Notes: generated by a model from the sequence alone, not told the origin. Counted from the first letter of the stretch, positions 34,181 through 45,849 are shown. The stretch is DNA of 64,000 bases from Trachythela sp. YZ-2020 (GCA_016169945.1 JADLSH010000395.1:10382001-10446000), one strand, 5' to 3'. A program made the numbers and translations.

Positions 34181-34694
34181 TTTTGGCCTTTTGGATTAGT
34201 AGTGCGTTTTGTCATTTATATATTCAATAGACAATACTGAATGGGTCGAATATTCATTATTGCAATATTTTTATAAATTCCGAAGCGTCAAACATGTCAC
34301 ATATTTTGGATTTAGTAGTTGGTGCTGGTTATATATAAAAAATACAAGATTCAAGACCCGATGAGATCCCTTGGGCCTTACTGTAAATATCGAATATGTT
34401 AGTTATAGTATACAGCATTGGATTTAACCAGCGATCTAACGTAAGTCGACTTGCGTACAATTTATACATAATTATTAATACGGCTACTGTTTTGTTTCTG
34501 GCGAATTTTATAGATAGTAAAAGTTGCTATACTCTGTCCGTAGACTCATAGAGTGTAATTTGTAGAGTCACTAGAGTAGTAGAGTGTAGTATGAACTGCA
34601 TAGTTTTGAAATTTGACATTTGTTATGCAACATTAATAGAACACATCTCTGTTGACGGGGCAGTTGTTTACAAATGCAAATGGCATTTTGGTGA

Positions 34695-34940
34695 GGATGA
34701 GTTTTAACACCTTTGTAATCTGATATTTATTATATCGTAACTATTTATATATTCAGTACCTTTGGTCGATTATAACTTCTGTTTTAAAAACCGTGTGATT
34801 TTCGCTAATACACCCTTTTATAGAGCTTTAAAAACAGTACATACTGACCAACTTTCAAAGAAAAACAATAAACATTGACAAAGTTACGGCAAAATTTGAA
34901 ATGTAGCGTACGGGTCAAACTGGATGTCAAAACTGGCCCA
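34695..34940 (+). repeat. Dispersed repeat, copy 1
   Basis: Matches 40246-40460 over about 220 bases (GAGTTTTAACAC..TTTGTAATCTGATATTTATTAT, then TACTGACCAAC..CAAAGAAA). The two copies share orientation. Copy 2 lies in the 3-prime noncoding part of a Gypsy element, so this may be Gypsy-derived. Confidence 0.7.
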
Positions 34941-35235
34941 CCTACAGTATCTTTGTGCGTCTGTATATATAACTATGATGTATGATGCATTCTATATACT
35001 TTCTAGTTTTGCTTAGCCTTTATTTTAGTAGTCTGTGTACAACCATACTCTCGAAATTTTATATACACGATGAAATAATAAATAAATAAAATTGAAATAA
35101 TCGAAGTTGAGTACTTGAGTTGACATATTTGTAATTAGTTGAATAAAACGAATCAAATATTGCAACCGTAATTTTAGCTGCTTACTATAATATATTGCCA
35201 AAAACATAAATCACTCATCGCGAATTTAGAATTAT

Positions 35236-35315
35236 GAAATGTGACAAGCTTTTCATTGACAAGTGTACTTGTTGAAAAACTGGCATGCTAGCTTTTCAAA
35301 AGCTTGTCACATTTC
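35236..35315. repeat. 18-bp inverted repeat with a 44-bp loop
   Basis: GAAATGTGACAAGCTTTT at 35236-35253 and its exact complement at 35298-35315. Near the right end of the TA-flanked element; a possible hairpin. Confidence 0.7.
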
Positions 35316-35515
35316 ATCAATTTTCAAGGGCAAATAAAAATAGTAAAGGTAAAAATAATTGCCAAATAAAAATTGCTCGTGTAAATACGTCATATGCAAA
35401 TATCAACACAACAGTGACAACACAACATGGATGCACAACAATTAGGTACGCACTTATACTATAAACCATGTAATATAGCATTTGTCTTTTAAAACTTTGC
35501 ACTATCCTTGGATCA

Positions 35516-35740
35516 CTAGTTGTAACTATTTTTGAAGAGTAGGCTTATTCCACCTGATGCTCTACAGGCAGTTTTTGAAAGGGGTTTAGTTAAGTTAGAG
35601 TTAATAGCCTCAAATCCGGGTATACCAATGTTTTGGTTGGACCATGTTTTGGTGAGAAACATGAAATTGACATTTGCAATAGCCTCAACAAAATCCTTGT
35701 TTTTTTGTTTTATATCCAAGGATATAATTAAATAAGCCAT
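35516..35740 (-). pseudogene. LINE ORF2 endonuclease, N-terminal fragment
   Basis: MAYLIISLDIKQKNKDFVEAI..MFLTKTWSN..IPGFEAI..GISLLFKN follows the pattern of the start of APE-type endonuclease domains, although the usual Asn and Glu residues (N..GL, ETW) are altered to SL and KTW. The rest of the domain lies across the insertion at 33475-33675. Confidence 0.6.
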
Positions 35741-36021
35741 TTATATTCCATGTACTGAGTGAAATTTTGGGGCACATGATTAATTCTTTTTTTATACTTT
35801 ATATGTTTTTTTAGTTAAGTTAAGAGGTAGAGATTTCAGAAAATTCAAATGATATAGAAAAATTAAAAACTAAATAAAATTAAATTAAGTCTATTATATA
35901 TAAGTAAGTAAACACTTACAGAATGATGTCTTTAACAGTTGATGCATCATAGAGTTGTCTGATTAGATCTGTCAGCTGTGTGGGAATGTTGTTTTCAGGC
36001 TTCATAATATTGTTGTTAAGT

Positions 36022-37660
36022 TCATGGTATCAAGGGCCTTGGACTCGGAATGAAAGACATGGGAGGTTGCAGTTGTCTTGTTGCAGGATTGGGATAGCTT
36101 TGTAGTGGGTGGTTTCTCATGTCATATGGCAATCGGTGCATATGATAGTATGGGTTGGGTGGATTTGATTGAAAGGGGTATTTTGGTTGTTGGTCATAAA
36201 TTGATTTTGGAAATTCTCTCATCTTTCTGCCTTTCTTGGGAGTGGTGTTGAAATATGTAGCCTTGATGTTCTTCGCAAAGATTTTCACTCATCTTTGGTT
36301 TAAATGCTTCTTATCTTTCAGGTCTTCAGCTTTAATGTTATTATTGGTTACAAATGAGAGATTTTTTTCCAATGCCATTTTCTCTGTCATTATTTAAGGG
36401 TGCTACCTTTTCATTAAATTTGTCTGTGCGAGGTAGTAAGCCAGAGATTATTATTCTACAGTCTTTGTATTTGGATTGCAAGAGATCTATGACTTTCTCT
36501 ATCTGTGATACAACACTTAGCTCAGATTCAACTTGTTCTAGGTAATTTGTACCACAGTGCATAATGATACATTTAGCATTCTTAAAGTTGTAGTCTTCAA
36601 TAATCTTCTCAGCGTGGGTGAGGGTTGGACATAGGCGGTTGGGTTTTATGAACCGACCATTGCTGCCACACAAGATGATCGTTTCTGCATCAGTTTCGTT
36701 TTGTTTGTTATTTCTTGCTGATTTGGAGTCATGTTTAGATGGAGTAGGAGTAGGACTGTCTCTAGGGAAGGTTCATCTGAAGATTTATTATTGGATTCAT
36801 CAGATTTCACAGCAGGTTTCTCAACAGGTTTTTCTATTGCTTCTTCGTTGTTCATGTTGGAAAAGATATCAAAGCTGTTGGAAGTCGAGATAGGATATGT
36901 TGTAGCTTCAGAGGACATTGAAGCCCAGGTAGGACTTTCTGCTTCGGTTTGAGAGGTTAAGGATTCGATATTGGTTTCTAGATCATTTTTCTTTTCTTGA
37001 ATGGATTTAACCAAGGCAGTGTTCTTATCTTGGTATTTCTTTTGATCTCTGCTCATTGCTTTCATCTCTTCTTCAAGTTCCATTTGTTTAATATTTAGAT
37101 CACTGATTGCTTGCTGTTGTGATACATTTGTCGATTTCAGTGATGATATTTCTTCTTTAAGGAGGGAGATTTCATCATCCTTTTGCAACATTGATTGCCG
37201 CAGCTCTGTTATTATTATGGTGTTATTTTCATTTGTTGTGACAAAGTTTGATTGAGAATGATTTATCTTGCCTTGAATCTGTTGTTTTCTCATCTTTATG
37301 GGTGTGAATTGGTTGCAGGTTTTGTTTTTCTTTACCAATGATTTTATTCATAACGTATTCGTATAATCGACTTTCATCGGCCCGTCGGGAAATTAACCAT
37401 GTTGAGTATCTGTTTGAATTGGTTGCAGCCCCTCTTTCTTGTATTTGTATTCTTCCTTTGGATACAAAAATGGTGATCGTTAGCATATTTCCTTTCAAGT
37501 GGCTCATATCTAAGGTGATCGTCTCACATTTTGAAGGAAAGCTTTCGTGTTGTTGTTCTTTCCATAGGGTTTCGATTTCACCGTTATTGTTTGTGAAGTA
37601 ACGATGATAAAAAGCTTCGATCCATAGGGGTAATTGTTGTTCTGTCGTTTGAAAAGCCAC
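36022..37660 (-). pseudogene. LINE ORF1 with coiled coil and SGNH-hydrolase-like domain
   Basis: 37229-37660 is an N-terminal alpha/beta domain (KCETITLDMSHLKGN). 36850-37230 is a long coiled coil with heptads (EISLLKEEISSLKS), and 36700-36850 is Ser/Asn-rich. 36341-36680 resembles an SGNH-type esterase (CGSNGRFIKP block, HCGTNYLE, IIISGLLPR), and 36022-36288 is a Pro/Asn/Tyr-rich tail. The esterase domain in LINE ORF1 proteins is known from CR1-type elements and may act on membranes or lipids. Frameshifts lie between the blocks. Confidence 0.65.
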
Positions 37661-38042
37661 AAGGTTTGAGCTTGACTTGTAGATATTGTAATCTAGTTCC
37701 TCGTAGGGTACTCGTTTGGCATTTGTCGCCTAGAAATTGTCCATTTTATAGTGTTGACATCTTGTATCCAGTGACATGTTTGTTGTCGCTTCATCTTCGG
37801 TCATTCTCAAAATATGTATTTATTTAATATTTCGTTTTATCTTTGCTTTCGAAGACACAAATGTTTTGAAAATTTTCTTTAATATTAAAGTATATAAAAA
37901 CTTTGAAAAAGTTTGCGAAATGGCAGTTATGCATCTGACGCAACATAAAAAAATCTTTGTGTTACACAACCACGAGCTTGGTAGATACCAATCCATCTCC
38001 TGCTCATGTCAGATATGACATCGGTCTTAAAATGATTTTGGT

Positions 38043-38433
38043 TCCTTCACTTCGCATTCATTCCTGAAATTCCTTCATTTGTAACGTGTACAGTCACCCT
38101 TCTCGTTTCTTGCTGTGTGCATATCAGCTACCACTTGGACAGGATTTGCCTTGGGACCCAATTTCTCTCCGGCCAAATACCTTGCTTCAAGGTAATTCTT
38201 GACATTAAGTGCGAGGGTTGGAGCCTTTTGACTGTTTCAGCACCCATCCTCTACCTAATATTTTCAGATATAGGACTATGTTCTTTCACTTCAGATGCTG
38301 CTGACTTAGTATTTTTCTTGATTTGTGGGATTGTCTTGTGTGATCAAGGAAAGTGCTGTGAACATTTCCCCCCAATCACGTTTAATTTTGTTGTGTACAC
38401 TTTCTGTTCCCTGCAAAGTATTGGTGTGGTCTC
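38043..38433 (-). pseudogene. Second, diverged copy of the 9-kb transposase family: C-terminal part
   Basis: On the minus strand a frame reads TLQGTESVHNKIKRDW, and after a decayed linker GRGWVLKQSKGS, then after one shift NYLEARYLAGEKLGPKANP and VVADMHTARNEKGD. The last two blocks align with KGWALKSS, GEQTGHKV and MRKARNIDG of the protein at 20420-24070. Stops and one frameshift are present. The upstream part lies beyond a Gypsy insertion at 41266-41480. Confidence 0.65.
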
Positions 38434-38564
38434 TGTGACATAATTAGCACTAGCATACTCTGCCCACCCGGGGGAGTAGATTTGTAACCTATTTATGTTT
38501 GAATAATTAATATCTTCTGGTCTTGTTATTGTCAACCATCTTGGGTGAATGTCTTTATTTTACA
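38434..38564 (+). repeat. 5-prime LTR of the 2.8-kb Gypsy element
   Basis: 131 bases, differing from the 3-prime LTR at about three positions. Very short for an LTR but typical of some invertebrate Gypsy families. Confidence 0.92.
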
Positions 38565-38707
38565 TGGAGTCAGCATCCTTATGAATTAAGCCATTGGGCT
38601 CGAATCTAAATGAAAATAGGAAGAAGAGTTCTTTCTAAACACAATAATTCGGTAAACCGGAAAAAAACCCAATATATAATGGCGAAATTTAAGACCCCAG
38701 AAATGTC

Positions 38708-39070
38708 TTGGATTGCACAAGATTTAAATCAAGAATGGCGCTGATTCTACAGGCAAGCAATGTGTATTTCGAAGGTCCATTAGACGATAAAGAGGACAGC
38801 GTTAAAGTCAGCTATGTAAAGTTGTGGGTAGGCGATAAAAGACTTGATGTATTCGAAGGGTTTACATTCGCCGAACCTGCCGATGCAAAGAAATTAGATA
38901 GTGTACTAAAGAAATTAGAGGAATATTGTACTCCACGTAAGAACTATATTATGGCCGCTTTGAAATTTAACGAAAGACGTCAAGGAGATAATGAGACTTG
39001 TGAGTCCTTTGTAACAGATCTGCGAATTTTGGTAAAAGGTCGCAGGTTCCATTGTGACTTCAGAAGATGA
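38708..39070 (+). pseudogene. Gypsy gag fragment
   Basis: Retro-gag pattern: VKVSYVKLWVGDKRLDVFEGF, then KLEEYCTPRKNYIMAALKFNERRQ and ESFVTDLRILVKGRRF. It ends in a frameshift at 39068 before the zinc knuckle. Followed by a deletion into integrase. Confidence 0.75.
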
Positions 39071-39119
39071 TTCTTAACGTGCATGGATACGATGCGGAGA
39101 TAATGGTTGCCAATTGTAG

Positions 39120-40024
39120 GTGTGTGCAGATTATGCGAAGAAGCAGCCTTCAGAGCCCTTGAAACCAACCGTTCCTCCAAAGCTTCCGTGGGAAAAGATA
39201 GGAACTGATCTTTTTGAATTTCGCGGAGAACATTTTTTGGTTTCCGTGTGTTACCGCAGTAAGTTTCCAGAAGTCACCAAGATGGAATCGACAAGAAGTA
39301 GCGCTGTCTTAGACGAGCTCAAGAGCAAATAGAGAAGCAGAAAGAGCCATCCAAACTATTAAGAATTTGTGACGTGATAAGTAAAGAACAATGATAAGTA
39401 CTTCACTACCAAACAACGCTGTTACCTAACATCGAACTGTCTCACGCCCAACTACTTATGGGATGTCGACCACAAAACGACCTGCCTGTGATGGAAAGCT
39501 TACTTCAACCAACCAACAACAGCCCACAACGTATTTCCAAATATTTAATGAAGACTAAAGAAGACAAGAAGAAGTACCACGACAAGCATGCAAATCAGGA
39601 GCTGAAAGAACTTCAGCCTGGAGCTAAAGTCCGGTTAGAACCGTGGACGTATTCCAGAGAATGGAAACCAGTGACGATAGTGAGGCATCACCATACGACA
39701 AGATCATATGTAGTTCAAACCGATGATGGAAGAAAGTATCGTCGCAATCGACAGCAAATGCGAGTTTGCCCAGCTCTTGGATCTGACAGCGACGACCAAA
39801 TCGTAGCCCCATCAGTTGACAAACAATTGCCATCCCACGAGAATGCAGTTCCACCCTCCGTTGGTTCAGACCAAACCACCGCTTCATCGACCGTGAATCC
39901 AGATACCTTACCAGAATTGTCCCCACCACTAAAACAACAGCCTGGACCACCAATCAAGACCACAAGCCCATACGTCACCAGAAGTGGACGATTAGTGGTG
40001 AAACCGAAACGATTTGGGTGGTAA
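39120..40024 (+). pseudogene. Gypsy integrase remnants and C-terminal domain
   Basis: 39120-39332 has the integrase core entry PWEKIGTDLFEF with the first catalytic Asp and then breaks. 39458-40024 is the C-terminal part (KKYHDKHANQELKELQPGAKVRLEPW; SYVVQTDDGRKYRRNRQQMR) with a Pro/Ser-rich tail ending VVKPKRFGW. The central core with the second Asp and the Glu is deleted. Confidence 0.8.
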
Positions 40025-40245
40025 AGTTAGAAACATTATTTGACATATTTTCAGTTAATTCCCTAAGTTTAACTCTTTCTACACGGTAGCGTCGAATATC
40101 AACCGCCAAAGGATGATGACTTTGAGCGCTTGTATCTTTGGCGCCCCTCACCCAAAACGGACGAAAATACCACCAATCGATTCAGCAAACACACCTGTTC
40201 TTGGCTAATGCCAAACAAATCGCTAAACACATTGTTTTACAGATC

Positions 40246-40460
40246 TCCGTGAGTTTTAACACTTTTGTAATCTGATATTTATTATTATCGTAAACTAATT
40301 ATATATTCAGTACCTTTGGTCGATTATAACTTCTTCGCTGATACACCGTTTTATAGAGCTTTAAAAACAGTACATACTGACCAACGTGCAAAGAAACACA
40401 ATAAAAATTGACAAAGTTATGGCGAAATTTGAAATGTAGCATGCAGGTCAAACCGGAAAA
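40246..40460 (+). repeat. Dispersed repeat, copy 2
   Basis: Matches 34695-34940. Located between the integrase C-terminus and the 3-prime LTR of the Gypsy element. Confidence 0.7.
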
Positions 40461-41134
40461 GGCCCAAACACAAACAAAGACTGTTGCTATGGTTTTTTAA
40501 GTGGCCGGAATGAATTCCCCAGGGTACAATACCCTATATAAGATCTTTTTGTCTGGACTGAAGCGCTTGGGCAAACCATATATAGTCAAACTACGGCAAG
40601 CGTGTGCATGCTGGAAAATTCCCGATAAATAAAAAAAATTCAAAATAAATATTTCTGTTCGCTGTATCGCAGCCAAGTTTTACCAAATAAAGACACAGAT
40701 AAAAAGCTAAATTTCGACCATTAGAAGTCTGTGGATATAATAAACGATATGAAAAGATATTAAAGATTGTTTGAGTTGAACTGAAGTATGACTGGAGGTA
40801 TGTTTGGGATTAAACTTTTAGTATTTTTGATTCTGTAATGTTTAGTCAGCAAAATAGCCCACTGTTAAAAAGCTTATTTTGTAAGGATTCCAATGGTGTT
40901 AATTTCATTGCCAGGGGGTAAATATTTTGCAAAGGAGATCGTACTCAAAGTGCTCTTGCGACAACTTGCGACAACATAATTAAAAAATGCGACCGACCAG
41001 AAAGGGTTAATGAACTTATATTTTCTACGTTTTATATTCGAACTTTGCTTTATCTAGAACATTTAACATTTTGTCTTAGTAACTTGATAATTTTAATTTA
41101 TTTAGAATTTAGGATATTATTAAAAAGGGGAAGA

Positions 41135-41265
41135 TGTGACATAATTAGCACTAGCATACTCTGCCCACCCGTGGGAGTAGATTTGTAACCTATTTATGTT
41201 TGAATAATTAATATCTTCTGGTCTTGTTATTGTAAACCATCTTGGGTAAATGTCTTTATTTTACA
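41135..41265 (+). repeat. 3-prime LTR of the 2.8-kb Gypsy element
   Basis: 131 bases matching 38434-38564, directly after the polypurine tract at about 41122-41134. Confidence 0.92.
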
Positions 41266-41480
41266 GTCTCCAACAACCATATTAATGTCTTATTCATTAA
41301 ACAATTTGCATGAGAGTGAACACGCTGGGTCAAGGCAATGAAATACTTCCTTCTCATGCAGTTGGATGTCTTCATATTTTATCAACTTCCCAAGGCCAAT
41401 GCCATGTGCTTACCACTCTCACCTCATCCTCTTCAGGATTGAAATTATGATACACACTAATGTTTGGAATCTTTCATTTC
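41266..41480 (-). pseudogene. Second copy of the 9-kb transposase family: zinc finger part
   Basis: Minus-strand sequence reads HNFNPEEDEVRV, then after a shift HGIGLGKLIKYED, then VFHCLDPACSLSCKLFNE. This parallels VWRECNIGQGKFLEW and the C2H2 finger FPCPENGCVMSFERLS of the 9-kb protein in the same order. The frame enters VVGD and, once one GTCTC is removed, continues as HTNTLQG at 38428. The catalytic core upstream is not present. Confidence 0.62.
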
Positions 41481-41686
41481 AAGACAGTGCCTTTTTTAAG
41501 GAATTTTCACGATGGGGGGAGGGGGCAAAACAGGAAAAAGCGGAACGAAAAATATGAGCCGTTGAGGTTTGGCAAATGTGCGAGTCAGAAGAGATAATAA
41601 CTTAAACTCTTTGTAGCTATAATCGTATAGCTATAACTCGTAATATAACTTGAAATTTCTAAGAATGAAATCTCTTTGTTTATGTG

Positions 41687-41986
41687 TCAAGACATGGCCT
41701 TTGCGCAAGCAGCTTTCTTGTTGAAAAAGGATACAATGGCTGGCCTTGGGTCATATGAAGCGGTTAGGGCACCATACCAGGCTATGATCATTCTATCATT
41801 TAACGTTTTCTGGTTTGTTGTTGTCCTCAGCTTCGAGTACAGAATATTGTATGTTGAGACACTTCTTTCAACTGTCATGCTATCAGGTGAAATCACCACT
41901 ATTGCAGACAGCAGATCTCTTACTAAGCCAGTGCTATGTCTGAAAATACAAAAATAAATAAGAAAAATATATATCTCAATTCTCAA
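41687..41986 (-). pseudogene. hAT transposase C-terminal dimerisation remnant
   Basis: The minus-strand frame reads LLSAIVVISPDSMTVERSVSTYNILYSKLRT, with the hATC core VERSVS..N..KLRT, and continues NQKTLNDRMII. Only the last 100 codons of the gene are present. No TIR was recognised. Unrelated in sequence to the hAT element at 3619-10986 beyond the motif. Confidence 0.6.
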
Positions 41987-42129
41987 AGGTTACTTTGGTT
42001 TTTAGCAACACAGCTTTTTTATTATTATTATTTTCCGATACGGCCACCCCTCAGCAGTGAGGATTTTTGGCTGGAGAGTGGTCAGTAGCTATAAGTAGAG
42101 TTGTTATAAGCTCTGAAATCATACGTTTG

Positions 42130-43356
42130 AACGATTCAGTATTTGTGTCATATCTATACTAATACGCTTACTTCTCAAATAATATCGGGAATAGCATTAT
42201 ATGATATCTCCGATCATCTTCCTATATTTTGTCTAATAAATACTCCCATAAAACGAAATAAGGAAAAGAGGTTTTATAGAAATTTTGAAAGCTTTAATAC
42301 AGAGTTGTATTTAAATTATATGAGACAAGTTGATTGGAATAATAAATGTTGTAATTTAAATACTAATTTAAATAAAACCACACAGGATGTAATTGTTATA
42401 AATGAACTAACAAACAAACATGCTCCGATAAAAGAAGCATCACAAATTAAATTGAGACAACTTAATAAACCATGGATCACCTCTGGAATTTTAAAATCGA
42501 TTAAAACAAAACAAAAAATGTATCGCACTCATTCCTACAGTAATAACAAAGCAAAAATTCAAATGTATAAATCATATTCTAATAAACTAAATAACTTAAA
42601 GAATACACTCGAAAAGAATTATTATAATACCCAATTTGAGAAACACAGAAATCACTTGAAAAATACTTGGAAGCTTATAGGCTCACTCATACGACGTAAA
42701 CAAAAAGGCCAACATAACCCATCGCAATTAATTAATAATGGTACGGAATTTTCTTCTGAATATGATATAGCAAATCAGTTTAATCAACATTTTATTAATG
42801 TAGGTCCAAACCTGGCTAACACAATAACCAGTACTAATGAAAATCCAACAAGTTACGGTTTTGTCATATAACTCCAGTATTGCGTACACTACATTGGCTT
42901 CCAATTAAATTTAGTATCGAATTCAAGATGTTAGTTATAATATTCAAATCTATACATGGTTTATCACCTGTATACATAAGTAACCTTGTGAATATGAAAC
43001 CACAGAGCAAATACTGTCTGCGATCAAATAATAAATTGTTACTTGCGCCGATTGTAACTAAGACGAAGAAGACTCTTGGAGATAGAGCTGCACCAAAACT
43101 TTTTAATGGACTTCCTCGAGAATTATGTAGTGTAACCAACCTCGATCTTTTTAAAACACTCATTAAGACATTTTTATTTAGGAAAGCATATGATATTACC
43201 TAGCTAATAAACTTTTATGAGCTAGTAATTTAGTAGATTAGTATCCATTTTTATATATTCATATTGTAATCTCAACTGTTGTTAGGCGCATTTGATCATA
43301 TATATATGTAAATTTGCGCGGTATAAGTAATAAATTATTATTATTATTATTAGTAA
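42130..43356 (+). mobile_element. L2-type LINE copy with the whole RT domain deleted
   Basis: 42143-42871 is the ORF2 linker between endonuclease and RT (SDHLPIFCLI at its start is the last endonuclease box; then HAPIKE..PWITSGILKSIKTK; FNQHFINVGPNLA). It is joined directly at about 42870 to the extreme C-terminus (LHWLPIKFSIEFKMLVIIFKSIHGL, 42885-43203). All RT blocks are missing. The 3-prime end has a TTA microsatellite at 43333-43351, the usual L2 tail. Confidence 0.8.
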
Positions 43357-43604
43357 TTCTCCTGTATCTAGCTTTGTCATGTAATCTATCACAGAAACTC
43401 AAGTACTAAATCTGTTTTTAACACTTGATGGTAACAAAGCATGTTTTGATATTCCTAATACAATGATAAAAATAGGTCCGCAAAGCGTACATGTATCTGC
43501 TCATGCGTATTTGCATAATTGTATAATGATGTCAAAGCATGAGGTCAATGTCACTCAATGAGTGTACCGTTAAAAAACTGTGCACAAATGGGATGAGGGC
43601 CTTA

Positions 43605-43790
43605 GTCGTCTTACACAGGGTTTTATGAAGCGTGGGGGAGCGTGCTGTACACATGGGGAAAATAGGGGATTTGGAAATGCGACCGCGCAGGGAAAGATCT
43701 AAAAACGTTGTGTGAGACTAGAAAAAATGCTCAAGAATGCACGCACCCCGCACGCTCCACGCTCCACGAAACTAAGTGTAAGACGACAAT
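43605..43790. mobile_element. Small TIR element
   Basis: The left end GTCGTCTTACAC and the right end (minus strand) GTCGTCTTACAC match; inside, both ends carry AGCGTGGGGGAGCGTG-like repeats. About 185 bases. The target duplication is unclear, so the class is open. Confidence 0.55.
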
Positions 43791-43799
43791 ATATGTTTT

Positions 43800-44630
43800 A
43801 AAACTCGCAACCCTCTGCGGGGGAGAGTGGGAGCAATGTTTAGAACAATTGTCGAAACCTTCAGATTTTAGTCTTTTATACTTGAGAATAAAGGTTGTAT
43901 ATAACACCACTATTTACACACCACATATAAATATTACATACCATCAACTCATTTAGTCCCCGTAGTCACAGTTTGCGATTGGAACGAAATGCCAAGCTGT
44001 GCTTATATCTTTATGCCAATCAATATCAAAAGTATAAGGTGATGTTGACTATCGAAATGACAATGACGAATTTGGCCCAGAACTTTGTCGAAATATAAGC
44101 TCGAATAATGCAGGATATTCGTACAATATTTAAAAAGGCTTACCTTGTTTCCTGATTCAAATGACATTGATATATAGCAGGTCAAATCGAGTAAATACTT
44201 TGTGTAAATTGGCGATCATTTCCACAGCGTAAAATGCTATCAACCACTCCCAATACTCCCTAAAAATACTCCTTCGACTCTTGCCATGTTCAAAACAGTA
44301 CAGAAAATTAAAATTATCGTTGGTTTGTTGGATAATTTGCACCGTTAAATTTAAAATTTTACTCATGTTTACAATTCTCGCCCTTCAGTAGTCCGCCATC
44401 TTGAAATAATCAACATCAATCCAGTTATACATCGAGATCAAAGAGTAACAATATAATTACGTCATTTTAAGCTAGCGGTCACTGATTCGTCAAACGAGGT
44501 GTAAGCTAATCGGTGATTGGCTGATATAAGCTCGTCGCTGAATGGCTACAACTTAACACACTCTTACTCGCACGATGGCAATATATCTGCATTCGCAGAT
44601 ACAAAAACGATAGCCCCAATAATTTCGCCT
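43800..44630. other. Noncoding stretch
   Basis: No gene recognised. Short frames at 43708-43956 and 44157-44366 show no family pattern. Confidence 0.4.
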
Positions 44631-44638
44631 GTATTTAC

Positions 44639-45640
44639 GTGTGTATATATAATGAGTCGATTAACTCAGGTATTGTTCCAGATATTCTAAAAATTTCACG
44701 AGTTACACCCACATATAAATCTGGTACAGTTACAAATGAAAGGAAACAGTATGTACGGATTGGGAACAGTGATTCAGAAATGCTTACAATGACTTGTGGA
44801 GTTCCTCAGGGTTCAACTCTTGGACCATTATTATTCTTGATATATATAAATGACATGCCTAGCTGTTCCAGCAAACTTTCATTTCGAATATTCGCAGATG
44901 ACACAAATGTATTTTACTCAAATACAAGTATTGAAGATGTTGAAAATGTTATGAATATAGAAATTGAAAAAATATTTGTCACTGTGCTACAAATAAGCTT
45001 TCAATTAATTTGGAAAAGACAAATTTTATGTTGATCACTAATCCAAATAAGAAAGTTATATTTAAAAAGAATTAAAAATATTTTAAAAAGAGACTTTATT
45101 AAATATCTTGATATATTGATAATAATCTAAATTGGGAGTATCAGATTAAACACGTAAATAGTAAAATTGCTGAAAACACTGGAATAATTAATAAACTTAG
45201 ATATTATATAGATTTGAAAATGCTTAAACATCTACACTACACTCTAATTTACCCATACATCAATTATGGGCTGATGAGCTTGGGGTATACCTATATTACA
45301 AAGCGTTATAAAGTGTGAACATGCCAAAATAAATGTGTAAAGAATATGTTTTTTGCATCTAAAAAAGAAAGTGCAACATTATACATGAACCTACTCTCGA
45401 TACTAAAGTTAGACAATGTTTTTAAATGGAAGATAGCCATGTTTACATATAAAAATATAAATGAAGATAATAATGTCCCAACAATATTTACAAATATTAT
45501 TTCTACTGCATCTACTCAGCACTCTTACCTGACTAGATTCGCTAAAAAACAAAATTTTATTGGACCAAAAGCTCTATCAGTTTCTATTTTTAAGAAAAGG
45601 TACAGTCAATTTCTTATTAATTCGCAAACATAAATATTTA
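44639..45640 (+). pseudogene. LINE ORF2 fragment with RT active site
   Basis: RT pieces: VPDILKISRVTPTYKSG at 44670-44720; then, after a deletion, MTCGVPQGSTLGPLLFLIYINDMP (44790-44860) and FADDT (44890-44905). A frameshift lies near 45035. 45110-45340 is decayed sequence (YLDIDNNLNWEYQIKHV-like), and 45346-45633 is the C-terminal segment (KWKIAMFTYKNINE, FIGPKALS). Different family from the copy at 27161-29362. Confidence 0.75.
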
Positions 45641-45849
45641 CACAGTTCTGTTATGCTGCCGTCATGTACTACGTAATAATAATGTGACACATACATGCAG
45701 TGATCGACTCGAAAGCATTTTGCTACTTTTATCACTGTACACGTTTGTTTATTATAGTAATTTTAATAAGTGGTTTTGTTTTGTAAATGTACTTATTTTG
45801 TTGAATGTTATCTTTTTTTTAATATGTGTGAAATAAATTATTCTGATTC

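Larger units (their letters stand above)
33739..35502. mobile_element. 1.76-kb TA-flanked TIR element inside the LINE
   Basis: Left end GTGCAAAGTTTTTAA; the right end on the minus strand is GTGCAAAGTTTTAAA. TA flanks both sides (33737-33738 and 35503-35504). It separates two halves of the LINE endonuclease. No transposase was recognised, so it is a non-autonomous Tc1/mariner-type candidate. It contains an LTR-like stretch (33850-34130) followed by TGGTGGCAGCTGGG, and a 220-bp block shared with 40246-40460. Confidence 0.6.
32310..37680 (-). mobile_element. LINE with SGNH/esterase-like ORF1, minus strand, interrupted and deleted
   Basis: ORF1 lies at 36022-37660. The ORF2 endonuclease starts at 35740, is split by a 1.76-kb insertion (33739-35502), and resumes at 33675. 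RT lies at 33304 down to 32810 and a C-terminal segment at 32528-32340. The order matches a CR1/L2-like or related LINE. Frames are broken throughout, and the RT stops just before the YADD box. Confidence 0.75.
38434..41265 (+). mobile_element. 2.8-kb deleted Ty3/Gypsy element with intact LTR pair
   Basis: LTRs of 131 bases (38434-38564 and 41135-41265) start TGTGACATAATT and end TTTTACA. The 5-bp duplication is GTCTC (38429-38433 and 41266-41270). TGGAGTCAGCATCC after the 5-prime LTR is the primer-binding site, and AAAAAGGGGAAGA before the 3-prime LTR is the polypurine tract. Only gag, a scrap of integrase and the integrase C-terminus remain; protease, RT and RNase H are gone. Confidence 0.93.
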
